Shown: in pieces, positions 43,701 to 50,580 of the stretch | Layout of the letters: every line of letters starts with the position of its first letter | Numbering within the stretch: position 1 is the first letter of the stretch | NCBI GenBank assembly: GCA_017654935.2 | Contig: CM065700.1 | Coordinates: 48,978,491-49,042,490, forward strand | DNA length: 64,000 bases | Direction of reading: 5' to 3' | Origin: Phymorhynchus buccinoides | Taxonomy: Eukaryota; Mollusca; Gastropoda; Neogastropoda; Raphitomidae | Notes under the pieces: generated by a model | The model's input: the letters and a program-made list of their open reading frames with translations, nothing else | What the model was told of the DNA's origin: nothing | The model's database searches: none | Position numbers and translations under genes: made by a program

Positions 43701-44123
43701 ATCTGCCACTCTCTTTGACTGCCTTTTCTGTTTGCTTTCTGTCATCTACCATCTTTCTGCCTTGCTGGTCCATTCTCCTGCCTTTTTTCCTGACCATGGT
43801 CCAAATGATTTTCTCCTTTGAGCTACTCCAAAATTGGACAGCGGGGAGACCAGTAAAAACTGAAAACCAGACACACACGTACCTTACTCATTTTGGCCAT
43901 ATGGCCTGGAAACGCTGAAGAATTACTTAAGGAATTTTAGACCCTCAGCTGAACAGAAAAAAGACAAAACTCTCATTTCTCTCAAGTCAGATTGTTCTCA
44001 TTGTATGATTTTTTTCTTTTTCCAGACGAAGATCCAAGGGAGGCAGAGTCGTTCAGTCGTTATCTGAAAGAGCATCGGCACCGACAGCAAGAGAAGATGA
44101 AAAAGATGCAGCCACCCTCCTGA
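19810..44123 (+). CDS. GPN1: GPN1 (XAB1), GPN-loop GTPase 1 (gene span)
   Basis: GPN1 is an essential small GTPase that, with GPN3, helps assemble RNA polymerase II and bring it into the nucleus. Twelve exons with GT-AG borders join in phase to 1227 coding bases, 408 residues plus stop; human GPN1 has 374. Motifs: P-loop GMAGSGKT at 53-60, the defining GPN triplet at 113-115 ([14 protein letters not shown]), DTPGQ at 149-153, NKID at 216-219 (split between exons 7 and 8), and VGVSA at 268-272. The C-terminal part is charged, with an Ala-rich linker, a run of nine Asp (358-366) and a basic Lys/Gln-rich end. The N-terminal 45 residues are low-complexity (Ser/Ala). Introns carry LINEs, SINEs, MITEs and several arrays at splice sites. 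All catalytic motifs are intact. Confidence 0.97.
20040..20165 (-). mobile_element. SINE family B fragment
   Basis: A G-rich run and gacttgggaaaactagctat match the tail of the SINE at 6530-6800. Confidence 0.6.
20475..20552. repeat. (CA)n microsatellite
   Basis: About 39 CA units. Confidence 0.97.
20553..20942. other. GPN1 intron 1, CT-rich sequence
   Basis: Loose TCTCTGTCTC-type simple sequence from 20715; no gene. Confidence 0.6.
20943..22230 (+). mobile_element. Dispersed element family II, copy A
   Basis: Begins GTAGGTATTCCAAAG. 21720-22180 is shared, inverted, with 25300-25889 (copy B) and 59165-60763 (copy C). The region 20960-21700 is not found in the other copies. The GTAGG end resembles the 814-bp element. 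Confidence 0.7.
21726..21956 (+). other. 76-codon ORF with one membrane segment inside family II
   Basis: [10 protein letters not shown], then a hydrophobic stretch [20 protein letters not shown] and a polar tail ending [14 protein letters not shown]. The peptide is largely preserved in copy C, split by an insertion, but shifted in copy B. It may be a remnant of a real ORF or chance. Confidence 0.3.
22231..23074. other. GPN1 intron 1, no feature seen
   Basis: AT-rich; short GT/GA runs near 23040-23075. Nothing recognised. Confidence 0.4.
23075..23226. mobile_element. 152-bp MITE, family H1
   Basis: Ends CAGGCATGGGAATTGTC and GACAATTCCCATGCCTG, a perfect 17-bp inverted repeat. Second copy at 56563-56720. 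Confidence 0.9.
23360..24293. mobile_element. 934-bp TTAA element, piggyBac-type ends
   Basis: TTAA then CTCTCTTGTGC; ends GCACAAGAGGG then TTAA. Two internal stretches (23560-23720 and 23790-23950) resemble each other, for example gacttcggcattttcgtgat versus gacatcggcattttcccgac. No transposase frame. Confidence 0.75.
24294..25266. other. GPN1 intron 1, no feature seen
   Basis: No repeat family or coding sequence recognised. Confidence 0.4.
25267..25889 (-). mobile_element. Dispersed element family II, copy B
   Basis: Inverted relative to copy A; outer end CTTTGGAATACCTAC at 25889. Its small ORF is frameshifted by an extra T. The inner boundary is approximate. Confidence 0.75.
25890..26325. 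repeat. (GT)n followed by (GA)n-rich tract
   Basis: GT run at 25891-25928, then about 320 bp of GAGA/CAGA simple sequence. Confidence 0.9.
26326..26612 (-). pseudogene. LINE reverse transcriptase fragment
   Basis: Minus strand [20 protein letters not shown], then [14 protein letters not shown]: the W-x-x-x-N-x-M-x-x-N-x-x-K-T-K segment after the catalytic box. A (GAATT)n tail at about 26318-26340 fits a LINE 3' end. Confidence 0.75.
26613..26937. other. GPN1 intron 1, GA repeat and plain sequence
   Basis: GA runs at 26630-26685; nothing else seen. Confidence 0.5.
26938..27283 (+). repeat. Three decoy copies of the GPN1 exon 2 acceptor
   Basis: gttcttcattctgacag followed by the first 48 or so bases of exon 2 recurs with exon-like starts at 26940, 27062 and 27162, before the true start at 27284. 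Each copy ends in ctatgtgacggttact instead of continuing the exon. Spacing 122, 100 and 122 bp. Confidence 0.92.
27284..27377 (+). CDS. GPN1: GPN1 exon 2
   Basis: Acceptor TTCATTCTGACAG, donor [30 protein letters not shown] and then [11 protein letters not shown], residues 65-95; N-L-D-P-A is conserved in GPN GTPases. This is the only one of four tandem copies that carries the whole exon. Confidence 0.95.
27388..27611. mobile_element. hAT-like MITE, family H2
   Basis: Starts CAGGGCTTCCAATCGTCCCG, ends GGGAGCCCTG; sister copy at 50049-50266 has a clear 8-bp duplication. It begins only 10 bp after the exon 2 donor. Confidence 0.8.
27623..27831 (+). repeat. Inverted-repeat arm 1 around GPN1 exons 3-4
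   Basis: About 210 bp that return as the reverse complement at 32785-32998, at roughly 85-90 percent identity by eye. End motifs TACGTCTTGGCGACA and AGTATAAAGCCTCATTA. Confidence 0.85.
27901..28497. repeat. 67-77-bp tandem array, 8 copies
   Basis: The unit contains gtgtggcttgtgtgtg, ctgtatatatgtgggggtgt and gacccaagtaaaccaatc. Later units lose 8-10 bp. Confidence 0.95.
28661..28700 (+). CDS. GPN1: GPN1 exon 3
   Basis: Acceptor TTCATTTCAG, donor AAGCA|GTATCC; 40 bases, [13 protein letters not shown], residues 96-109. Strong poly-T/C tract upstream. Confidence 0.93.
28760..30235 (-). pseudogene. Non-LTR retrotransposon, reverse transcriptase C-terminal part
   Basis: Minus strand: [17 protein letters not shown] and [11 protein letters not shown] (F-x-D-D box), [49 protein letters not shown], then [13 protein letters not shown]. 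The frame is open for about 250 codons before breaking. The 3' tail includes aaagcgctttacaat and a CT/CA microsatellite (28911-29160). It lies antisense in GPN1 intron 3. Confidence 0.92.
30242..30740 (+). mobile_element. SINE family B with C-rich tail and 50-bp triplication
   Basis: GGTAGCACAGTGGTTAAGAC (A-box-like), CCAGGTTCAAATCGGG (B-box-like), then the body. 30506-30537 is an almost pure C run. 30583-30740 repeats a 50-bp unit (gcactgcacttgcagcgacg) three times. Confidence 0.85.
30741..31311. other. GPN1 intron 3, 3' part
   Basis: Nothing recognised apart from a short CA run at 31079-31100. Confidence 0.4.
31312..31378 (+). CDS. GPN1: GPN1 exon 4, GPN motif
   Basis: Acceptor ACAATATTCAG, donor [29 protein letters not shown] then DQ, residues 110-131; carries the family-defining Gly-Pro-Asn. 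Confidence 0.97.
31379..32519. other. GPN1 intron 4, 5' part
   Basis: CA-rich run at 31960-32020. 31760-32250 may be the 3' region of an unidentified transposon (aatctgttcttcggacggtt, a phrase I associate with mollusc repeats), with low confidence. Confidence 0.3.
32520..32745 (+). repeat. Dispersed repeat family III, copy 3
   Basis: Inverted relative to copies 1 and 2; shares tgtcggctgtacgcag and accagtgaaaactgaaa. Confidence 0.75.
32785..32998 (-). repeat. Inverted-repeat arm 2 around GPN1 exons 3-4
   Basis: Reverse complement of 27623-27831. It ends 38 bp before exon 5. Confidence 0.85.
33037..33074 (+). CDS. GPN1: GPN1 exon 5
   Basis: Acceptor TTTTTTTACAG, donor TGCAA|GTAAGT; 38 bases, [12 protein letters not shown], residues 132-143 plus two bases of Lys144. 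Confidence 0.93.
33075..34157. other. GPN1 intron 5, possible decayed Tc1-like sequence
   Basis: 33345-33370 (tgctcacaaaaagtaggggg) resembles the end of Tc1-type elements that I remember from marine invertebrates, but no second end or transposase is visible. Confidence 0.25.
34158..34912. repeat. 25-bp tandem array, about 30 copies
   Basis: Unit tgtggagctggattgtttga plus ttcaa, almost perfect across 750 bp; one A variant at 34391. Confidence 0.97.
34913..35690. other. GPN1 intron 5, no feature seen
   Basis: Nothing recognised. Confidence 0.4.
35691..36599 (+). repeat. 77-bp array multiplying the GPN1 exon 6 acceptor, 12 copies
   Basis: Each unit has intron sequence (attgaatattgatgtgtgacacag) and the first 50 or so bases of exon 6, coding [15 protein letters not shown]. 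Acceptor AGs fall every 77 bp from 35701-35702 to 36548-36549, eleven equal steps. Only the last copy continues into the full exon. Reading on from any earlier copy meets TGA (W-S-A-Y-stop). Units vary at gggacag, ggatcag or gggtcag. Confidence 0.95.
36550..36628 (+). CDS. GPN1: GPN1 exon 6, DTPGQ motif
   Basis: Acceptor GTGTGACACAG (no real pyrimidine tract), donor [31 protein letters not shown] then IITESL, residues 145-170. I chose the last of the twelve acceptor copies because only it carries the complete exon. Confidence 0.93.
36713..36957. mobile_element. piggyBac-type MITE, family P2, inside a SINE-like tail
   Basis: TTAG-CCCTTTCGCCGCCA and GGCGGCGAAAGGG-TTAA. The flanks gtgaagcgctatataaat occur on both sides. 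Relatives at 46584-46832 and a single end at 45535. Confidence 0.75.
36958..37735. other. GPN1 intron 6, no gene seen
   Basis: Short GT run at 37450-37475 only. Confidence 0.4.
37736..37794. repeat. (GA)n microsatellite
   Basis: About 60 bp of GA. Confidence 0.95.
37926..38091. mobile_element. 166-bp Tc1/mariner-type MITE
   Basis: CAGTGGAACCTCCCTTATAA with its exact inverse at the other end, TA on both sides. Several gtcttataaggg repeats inside. It lies 45 bp before exon 7. Confidence 0.9.
38136..38276 (+). CDS. GPN1: GPN1 exon 7
   Basis: Acceptor TTTTGCTCACAG, first donor [47 protein letters not shown] and [12 protein letters not shown], residues 171-217. Ends with the NK of the NKxD guanine-specificity motif; exon 8 supplies ID. 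Confidence 0.96.
38225..39140 (+). repeat. 87-bp array multiplying the GPN1 exon 7 donor, 11 copies
   Basis: Each unit has about 50 bases of exon end ([16 protein letters not shown]) and 37 bases of intron. GT donors lie after 38276, 38363, 38450, 38527, 38614, 38701, 38788, 38875, 38962 and 39049; the eleventh copy (39136) has lost GT. One step is 77 bp because of a 10-bp deletion. The 87-bp unit is 29 codons and open on both strands. Confidence 0.95.
39408..39554 (+). CDS. GPN1: GPN1 exon 8
   Basis: Acceptor TTCTCTTTTCAG, donor TTGAGG|GTAAAT; 49 codons. [35 protein letters not shown] and [14 protein letters not shown], residues 218-266; very close to vertebrate GPN1. Confidence 0.97.
39700..39840 (+). 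pseudogene. LINE reverse transcriptase fragment
   Basis: [20 protein letters not shown] then a short IYIRSN stretch; resembles the segment at 26376-26612 but on the plus strand. It runs almost into the exon 9 acceptor copies. Confidence 0.65.
39844..39929 (+). repeat. 42-bp repeat giving three GPN1 exon 9 acceptors
   Basis: CAG|TGTGTCGGTGTGT follows AGs at 39845, 39887 and 39929. 42 bp is 14 codons with no stop, so the two upstream acceptors would add 14 or 28 residues in frame. Confidence 0.92.
39930..40012 (+). CDS. GPN1: GPN1 exon 9
   Basis: Acceptor GTTGTTTTCCAG, donor [31 protein letters not shown] then EAAEEYE, residues 267-293; V-S-A is the G5 motif. Downstream is a (CA)n run. Confidence 0.94.
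40020..40220. repeat. (CA)n microsatellite, imperfect
   Basis: CACACA/CACGCA run directly after the exon 9 donor. Confidence 0.93.
40419..40558 (+). CDS. GPN1: GPN1 exon 10
   Basis: Acceptor TTTTTTCGACAG, donor [45 protein letters not shown] and [11 protein letters not shown], residues 295-340; helical, Glu/Lys-rich. Confidence 0.94.
40605..41060. mobile_element. TTAA-flanked MITE, family P3
   Basis: TTAACTCTTTC at the left and GAATGAGTTAA at the right. Contains a direct 65-bp duplication (cagtgtagagagtttttcta twice). Sister copy 55033-55366. Confidence 0.8.
41105..41475 (+). mobile_element. tRNA-headed SINE, family C
   Basis: CCGTGGTGTAGTTGGTTAGA (A-box-like), GCTGGTTCGAACCCAG (B-box-like), body with gggatgagaccttaaactga, tail to acaacaac. 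The body resembles SINE A, the head differs. Confidence 0.82.
41789..41896 (+). CDS. GPN1: GPN1 exon 11
   Basis: Acceptor CGTCAAACAG, donor [26 protein letters not shown], nine Asp, [10 protein letters not shown], residues 342-376. The Asp run is coded by a GAT/GAC repeat. Confidence 0.93.
41899..42356. repeat. 60-bp duplication of sequence after GPN1 exon 11
   Basis: 41899-41957 (gaggaaaagacagagaaaga... to ...ttcccacaatctgtt) recurs at 42301-42356, placed between two copies of a P1 MITE left end (42284 and 42356). Confidence 0.85.
42356..42595. mobile_element. piggyBac-type MITE, family P1
   Basis: TTAACCCCTTCACTGCCAGA at the left; the right end GGGAAGAGGGTAAAA is decayed. Interior matches 10646-10861. 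Confidence 0.7.
42596..43015. other. GPN1 intron 11, no feature seen
   Basis: Nothing recognised. Confidence 0.4.
43016..43225 (+). repeat. Dispersed repeat family III, copy 4 (partial)
   Basis: gtggggataccggcggtctt and accttctggaagttctgtgc match copy 5; truncated after tttttcaaga. Confidence 0.75.
43226..43611. other. GPN1 intron 11, no feature seen
   Basis: T-rich sequence between the two repeat copies. Confidence 0.4.
43612..43922 (+). repeat. Dispersed repeat family III, copy 5
   Basis: Full-length relative of copies 1 and 2 in the opposite orientation. Confidence 0.8.
44026..44123 (+). CDS. GPN1: GPN1 exon 12, stop codon
   Basis: Acceptor [32 protein letters not shown] then [12 protein letters not shown], residues 377-408, TGA at 44121-44123. 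A GA-rich 3' UTR follows. Confidence 0.95.
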
Positions 44124-44329
44124 GAGAGAGAGGGAGTGTAATGCAGGGGTGCATGTGGGTGTGCCTGAAGCCTGAATTCAGGCAGTTTGATGCAGGTTCA
44201 GACAGCACTTTGCCTGAAGAAAAGCCTCTTCTATGGACTTGTGCTGTTGAGGTAGCAGCTGTATCAAGGGTTATGATGGAAGGTTCAGGCAAAAGCTTGG
44301 GTCACCGCATGCACCCATGGTAGTGTGTG

Positions 44330-45125
44330 TGTGTGTAAGAGAGTGTGAAACCAGAGACCCAGTGGAAGAGAGAGAGAGTGTGAAACGAGAGACCAAGTGG
44401 AAGAGAGAGAGAGTGTGAAACGAGAGACCAAGTGGAAGAGAGAGTGTGAAACGAGACCAAGTGGAAGAGAGAGAGGGTGTGAAACGAGAGACCCAGTGGA
44501 AGAGAGAGAGAGTGTGAAACGAGAGACCAAGTGGAAGAGAGAGTGTGAAACGAGACCAAGTGGAAGAGAGAGAGAGTGTGAAACCAGAGACCCAGTGGAA
44601 GAGAGAGAGAGTGTGAAACGAGAGACCCAGTGGAAGAGAGAGAGAGTGTGAAACGAGAGACCAAGTGGAAGAGAGAGTGTGAAACGAGACCAAGTGGAAG
44701 AGAGAGAGAGTGTGAAACGAGAGACCAAGTGGAAGAGAGAGAGAGTGTGAAATGAGAGACCCAGTGGAAGAGAGAGAGTGTGAAAGAGACCAAGTGGAAG
44801 AGAGAGAGTGTGAAATGAGAGACCCAGTGGAAGAGAGAGAGAGTGTGAAATGAGAGAAGTGGAAGAGAGAGAGAGTGTGAAATGAGAGACCCAGTGGAAG
44901 AGAGAGAGAGTGTGAAACGAGACCAAGTGGAAGAGAGAGAGAGTGTGAAACGAGAGACCCAGTGGAAGAGAGAGAGAGTGTGAAATGAGAGACCAAGTGG
45001 AAGAGAGAGAGAGTGTGAAATGAGAGACCCAGTGGAAGAGAGAGAGAGTGTGAAATGAGAGACCAAGTGGAAGAGAGAGAGAGTGTGAAATGAGAGACCA
45101 AGTGGAAGAGAGAGAGAGTGAGAAA
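44330..45125. repeat. 31-39-bp GA-rich array in the GPN1 3' region, about 20 copies
   Basis: Unit gtgtgaaacgagagaccaag plus tggaagagagagaga, with length and ccagt/caagt variants. It separates exon 12 from its second copy. The minus strand is open in all three frames (Ser/Leu-rich) by composition. Confidence 0.93.
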
Positions 45126-45142
45126 CAGAGATAGAAAGACAG

Positions 45143-45214
45143 TCGTTTAGAGATTTTGTGAAAGAGCATCGCTTCAGACAACAAATAATGAAGAGAAACC
45201 AGCCTTTCTACTGA
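45143..45214 (+). CDS. Second copy of the GPN1 terminal coding exon
   Basis: SFRDFVKEHRFRQQIMKRNQ, then three residues and TGA at 45212-45214, followed by GAGAGAGA as after the true stop. It aligns residue by residue with [20 protein letters not shown] of exon 12. The preceding bases AGAAAGACAG end in AG, but there is no pyrimidine tract. Frame and stop are kept in spite of many base changes. It could be an alternative last exon or a decayed copy. Confidence 0.5.
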   Translation, partial: SFRDFVKEHRFRQQIMKRNQPFY

Positions 45215-45323
45215 GAGAGAGAGAATGACAGAGAGATTGAGTGAGTGATTCTTATAAGAAAGTTGGTTGATACATTTTGTTGCAGATTTGAAAATCTGAG
45301 AACACGTTTCAAAACTAGAAAAA

Positions 45324-45329
45324 AATAAA
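45324..45329 (+). terminator. Candidate GPN1 polyadenylation signal
   Basis: AATAAA, the first one after the GPN1 stop that I can find; about 1.2 kb of 3' UTR if used. Confidence 0.5.
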
Positions 45330-45867
45330 TTGTTGGTTTTAAGCTAATCTTGTCGGTTGTTTTTTTTGTGTGTGTGGGCACATGCATGCGCACAAGCTTG
45401 GGATAGTTGATAGTGGGAAGGTATGTGTGTGTAGGGGGTGGGGGGTTGCAGTGTCTTTTTACTTATAGTGATGGGTTTAAGTTTCTGTTTCCTTTGTTTC
45501 TGTCCAGTGTTTGCGGCTGGATTGCTAAGACGTTAACCCTGTTCGCCGCCAGCCATTGTGCAGCAAAACAATGCTGTCAAATTTACCTGGATATAAAAAT
45601 GTTAAAAAAACTATAAATATTGGCCTTCTTTCTTTCCAGTGCAAAGTGGAATTGCAATCAGTTGTCTGGGTTTTTTGTTTTTTCTATGTGCACAATATCT
45701 TGTGAACTGATTCACAGAATCGTTTCAAATTTTGTATGGTGCTACATTACCTGAAACCAGTTGGGTAACTAATAGTATCATACATCTTGTTGCCCTTTTC
45801 AACGATACCCCTTCTTTTAGCCATTTAGTAGTACCCGGTAGATCTGTGCAAGTTATTGCTATACACT
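45330..45867. other. Intergenic, single P2 MITE end
   Basis: gttaaccctgttcgccgcca at 45530 matches one end of family P2; nothing else seen. Confidence 0.5.
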
Positions 45868-46090
45868 ATTTCTTCTTCTGTATTCCCAGGCCATATATCA
45901 TGATATAGCTAAGCCATAATGGTTGAGGTACGTTTTGCAGTTTTCACTGGTCTTCCCGATGCTTTCAGATGAAACATTCCAATTTTAGATGAACTCTAAG
46001 GACAAAATGATTTGAAAGATGTTTTTAGGTGTTTTTTAAAGGCAGGCGAAAGGGCCTTTAATTCAGCAAAATAGTAGATAATACAGTGAT
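45868..46090 (-). repeat. Dispersed repeat family III, copy 6 (diverged)
   Basis: tattcccaggccatat and ttgcagttttcactggtctt match the family; the rest is decayed. Confidence 0.6.
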
Positions 46091-46100
46091 CGCGCTTGGA

Positions 46101-46240
46101 ATTTTGAAAACCAGTCCCATCAACAATGCCCCCAACAACCGGTGTCAAAACCGGTCCCATCAACAATGCCCCCAACAACTGGTGTCAAAACCGGTCCCAT
46201 CAACAATGCCCCCAACAACCGGTGTCAAAACCGGTCCCTG
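46101..46240. repeat. 40-bp tandem repeat, 3.4 copies
   Basis: ggtgtcaaaaccggtcccat plus caacaatgcccccaacaacc. Confidence 0.95.
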
Positions 46241-46583
46241 GGAAACGAAAACCAGTGAAAACCACAATATTAAAGTGCAGCCTCTGTTCAAAAAAATCAT
46301 ATCAGTCCTAGCAAAAATGTATGAGTCCGACAGATCAAAATGTTTTCAGTATTTTGGTTTTGCGATCAGTATTTTGCTGATGATTACCAGTTGACGCGAT
46401 CACTGAATGATAGTAAGAAAAGAAAAAGGCATAGTCAAAGAGTGATAGATCAGAGGAAGTTGCTAGTACAGCAGTATTTAAAATGTATACAGTGGCTCCT
46501 ACATGTACCAAACCTAGCTAACGTTCAGTCTGGAAATGGAAGGGTTCCTTCCCTTTAGTATGGAAACTGACAGCTCTGGTTCA

Positions 46584-46832
46584 TTAACCCTTTCACCGAT
46601 AAATCGCATTTTTGCACCACAATGATTTAACATCCATGTATCCATGTCACTAAAAGGCATCAAATCAGGGTCTGTTATCCAAAGACCCTGTTCTCTTCAT
46701 TTTTGGAGGTAAGGATAGGCTTTAAATATGTCACAGAGGAATCCCCAATGTTACAGACAGATTTTTTTTCTCTACCCAGGTAAGTTTAAAGGGATTTTTT
46801 TTCTGAAAAATGGCTGGCGGTGAAATGGTTAA
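46584..46832. mobile_element. piggyBac-type MITE, family P2
   Basis: TTAACCCTTTCACCG at the left, TGGCGGTGAAATGGTTAA at the right; interior (aaatggctggcgg, gcatttttgcaccac) related to 36713-36957. Confidence 0.78.
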
Positions 46833-46949
46833 CAGACAGCCTTTTTTCAAGTTCTTGGTACTTCCTTCCTAGCTGGACTTGAGGCCGCGACTTTGAAAGC
46901 ACTGCTGTATGGTTTGAATCTCTCTCTCTCACACACGAGAGCAGGATAT

Positions 46950-48650
46950 GAGGCAATGTCAAAAGGTGCCATGCCCCACCCCTACCTCACAAAATTGTCC
47001 ATAACTTAATTTAATGATGCTTATGATCTCAGTGATTAGTCTGTCTGTGTTGTAGAAACATTAAAAATGTTTATTAAACAGTAAAAGCTATTGAAGACAT
47101 CAAATTTAAAAAACTAAGCGAAAATACCGGCACTAGATGGCCGAAATCGGCGTGCATTTTGACTGTGGTGAACAGTGCACCACTTGGAGGGCTTGTGGTT
47201 CCAAATAGATGCAAATAGCAAACCCATTTTCAGTTGTATTATGTTCTTCTGTAATCTTTGCAACTATAATAATGTTCAAAATAAAATGTTCATGTGTATC
47301 TTTATGGTAATATGACCTCAAAGTCGGTATGTTACTTGCTACAATTGTCGTCACAACTCACATTGAGAGCTAGCAGATAACTGCTTACCTTGACTAACAA
47401 AAATATGGAACAAGTCTAAAATGAAGGTTATAGATCCATTGGAAGTTGCTCTTTTTAACACCTATTAGTACAATAGTTTTTTTGTGGTAATAGTTAGCAA
47501 AATTACATCATTTACGGATTGTCGTCACAAGTAACAGTTATGAGCTTTCAATGCTTATTACAATTAAAAAATTCAGTCAACAAGAACGGAACCCCCAGTT
47601 TCTGTAAACCTTCGACTCAGTGTGCAATGCTCAATAGCTTTTCCACTCTTTTCAACATCGAAAGAGCGAAGAGAAGGCTCATAAATTTTTGTTGTCACGG
47701 AGGAATTGATGTCACAAGTAACATAATCTTGTAGCAAGTAACACACAAACCATAGTTCATTTTTATATCAATTCGATTGAAGCAATAATTTGGATGGAAA
47801 TATTGACAGCTTGGCACAAAACTTCTTTATTTTGATCTACTCTTCTGCTAGTGGGTGCCAAAATTATGTTGTAGGGTAAGAGACCCCCTGTGACGGGAGA
47901 TCTTGTGGTGTCACATGTCACAAGTAACTCATGAGTTACGATTTTAAGTTGAAATTAGGCACATTACAAGTTTACTTCACCACACTTTGGCTGTTTCAGT
48001 AATACTGAAGCAATATTTCTTGAAAAAGTACTTTCTTTTCTGTTGGTTTATGAGACTTAATGACTTCAATCACATGTTACTTGCTACCTGTGACAACACT
48101 TCAATTTGTCGTCACATGGATTTGTGTAGCAAGTAACATAAATAAAGTTCTACTCTCTTATTCATTTGGCTTGAATTTTTTTATCATTACTTTACAATAT
48201 ACACATGGAATGTTTCTTTGAAGAAATAAACATTTGTTTGCTGTTTCTGAGATTTTCTTTTATGGTAGGCAATTGTGTGCGAGTGAGGCAACGACGTATG
48301 TGTAGGTGATGATACAAAACTAAGCATAACACATGTGTTATTACTAAAGTGTCAAAAACAATTATACCAGATTATTCTAGCAATGTGACTTTATTTATTT
48401 CTGCTTTATGAAGATGATCTTTGCTTTACTCTTCACACAGCATAGTACTTTATGTTGTCACGTGTCACAAGTAACATGCCTCCTGAAGCCAATTCAAAAT
48501 TGTGATAAATCATAATCTAAGCTAATTTATCCATAAATTCACACAAAGTCATTTTATTGGAGTTGAAAAGAAACAGAAAAGGTCAAAAGAATGGCTGACA
48601 ATGACATTTTATTTTTCACTTGCTTGGAAAGCACCTTTTGACATTGCCTC
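46950..48650. mobile_element. 1.7-kb non-autonomous DNA transposon
   Basis: Ends GAGGCAATGTCAAAAGGTGC and its exact inverse GCACCTTTTGACATTGCCTC, flanked by ATAT. No transposase frame. At least eight internal copies of a TCACAAGTAAC or TAGCAAGTAACA motif occur in both orientations (about 47329, 47520, 47711, 47733, 47912, 48075, 48130, 48460). Confidence 0.82.
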
Positions 48651-48699
48651 ATATATAAAAAAAATTGTCAGCTTATTATTTAACCCTCAATAAAGATGA

Positions 48700-48861
48700 T
48701 TTTGACTTGACACACACACACACACTAACTGCAATAATTATTTATATGGAACATCATTTCATTATCAGGAAGTACCAATACACATACCAGAAGGAATGTT
48801 TTCATCAAACCCAGTTGTCAGCCACTCAATGATTTGACACACACACACAGTGACACACACA

Positions 48862-48892
<31 letters not shown>

Positions 48893-49135
48893 ACACTAAC
48901 TGCAATAATTACATGGAACATCATTTTATTATCAGGAAGTACCAATACACATACCAGAAGGAATGTTTTCATCAAACCCAGTTGTCAGCCACTCAATGAT
49001 TTGACACACACACACACACACACTAACTGCAATAATTACATGGAACATCATTTTATTATCAGGAAGTACCAATACACATACCAGAAGGAATGTTTTCATC
49101 AAACCCAGTTGTCAGCCACTCAATGATTTGACACA

Positions 49136-49166
<31 letters not shown>

Positions 49167-49275
49167 TAACTGCAATAATTACATGGAACATCATTTTATT
49201 ATCAGGAAGTACCAATACACATTGCGGAAGGAATGTTTTCATCAAACCCAGTTGTCAGCCACTCAATGATTTGGG
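48700..49275. repeat. About 115-145-bp tandem array, 4 copies
   Basis: Each copy has a (CA)n run followed by ctaactgcaataattacatg and ends with tcagccactcaatgatttg; copies differ mainly in CA length. Confidence 0.93.
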
Positions 49276-49668
49276 GCACTTTATTACACATAAATGTCCA
49301 ACCAGAGAACTACAGCAAAGAGTGACGCTTCCTTTCCATAATATCCACATGTCTTAAGGCCTAGCCACACCACATGTATACGATTCAGTTCACTGCGACC
49401 CAATTTTGACATTTGTGAGGCATGATACATGTGCAACTCTACTGTCTGAATCTGATGATATCCTTACCAATTATGTTCACTATATTTGTAGTCCGCCGTG
49501 CACGAATCTGATGAAATATCTGTATTTTTGTATCAGACGTTTTATGTGATTAGTGTATTGGGGTGTGCTTGAGTATAGAGAACGAAAAGAGTAGCATTAG
49601 TATTTCACACGAACCTCGTGTTGAGATCAGTTTGTATGTAGTGTGGCTGTGGCTAGGCTTTTATGTAC
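49276..49668. other. Intergenic, no feature seen
   Basis: Nothing recognised. Confidence 0.4.
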
Positions 49669-49835
49669 CATATTTAACTATAAGGCGATACTTTTCCCCA
49701 GACTGAGACCCCTGCGCCTTATAATGTGACTGGTAATATAGTAAGAAACTATAATAACAAAATCTGAATTTTGTGAAATTTGGGGAGTGTGCTTTATAAT
49801 CAGGTGCGCCTTGTAGTCCAAACAATGTGGTACAT
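49669..49835. mobile_element. Diverged TA-type MITE
   Basis: Resembles 6354-6503 (taagaaactataataacaaa, ctgaattttgtgaaatttgg); ends partly decayed. Confidence 0.6.
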
Positions 49836-50048
49836 GATAGCAGACGAACACATCTCTTACATTGTTACAATAATACCAGACAGATATATGTTTGACAAAC
49901 AGTAACACATTATTTAGTACACACATGACATAACACAGTAAGACACACACACATGAGTTATGTGTGCTGGTCAGGCATATCAAAAAAACTTGAATAGCAA
50001 AGGAGGCAATTGCTACTCAGTCTCTAGAAAATAGGGCTACTATTTGAC

Positions 50049-50266
50049 CAGGGCTCCCCATCGTCCCGCAAAACAATGGGTCCCAGGGACTCCTTCACTT
50101 ACAATATACAGGGTCCTAGAGGAGGGATAGAGGGTCCCAATGACATTGTGAATACTAAAAAGAATTTTTATAGTGCATCCCTGGGACCCCCTGCACATTC
50201 TCTTTTAGAGGGTCCCTTAGAATTGTAGTACTTCATAGACCCCCAAATGGGGGTCCCTGGGAGCAC
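50049..50266. mobile_element. hAT-like MITE, family H2
   Basis: CAGGGCTCCCCATCGTCCCG at the left. TATTTGAC flanks both sides (50041-50048 and 50267-50274), an 8-bp target duplication that supports hAT. Confidence 0.88.
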
Positions 50267-50274
50267 TATTTGAC

Positions 50275-50580
50275 ATACAATGAAGAGGCCTTGCCCAGGG
50301 CACATTCCTACTCTCAGCCATGAGGACTGTAGACACCAGGATGGTTAGTTTGTCTCAAAGGCCAGTAACTAAATGCACCCTTAGACTCACACAGTTAGAG
50401 GCAGTAGCACTGAAATAGTGGTGCTGTACTAGCAGCGACAGGCTCTCCATTATTATGGGGTAGCAGCTCAAATTTCAAGGAAGCAAGTCTCAGCAACCAG
50501 AAAATAATGCCAATCAATGCCAAAACTAAAATTCAGAGCAAAACAACGTTCATCTTTCATTCCACCTTCAATGTGTTGCT
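50275..50580. other. Intergenic, SINE-like tail
   Basis: gtggtgctgtactagcagcg at 50420 resembles the end of SINE C. Confidence 0.4.

Noticed and set aside
44271..45184. Three minus-strand ORFs of 254-299 codons, Ser/Leu/Phe-rich
   Set aside because: They come from the GA-rich array after GPN1; composition explains the lack of stops.
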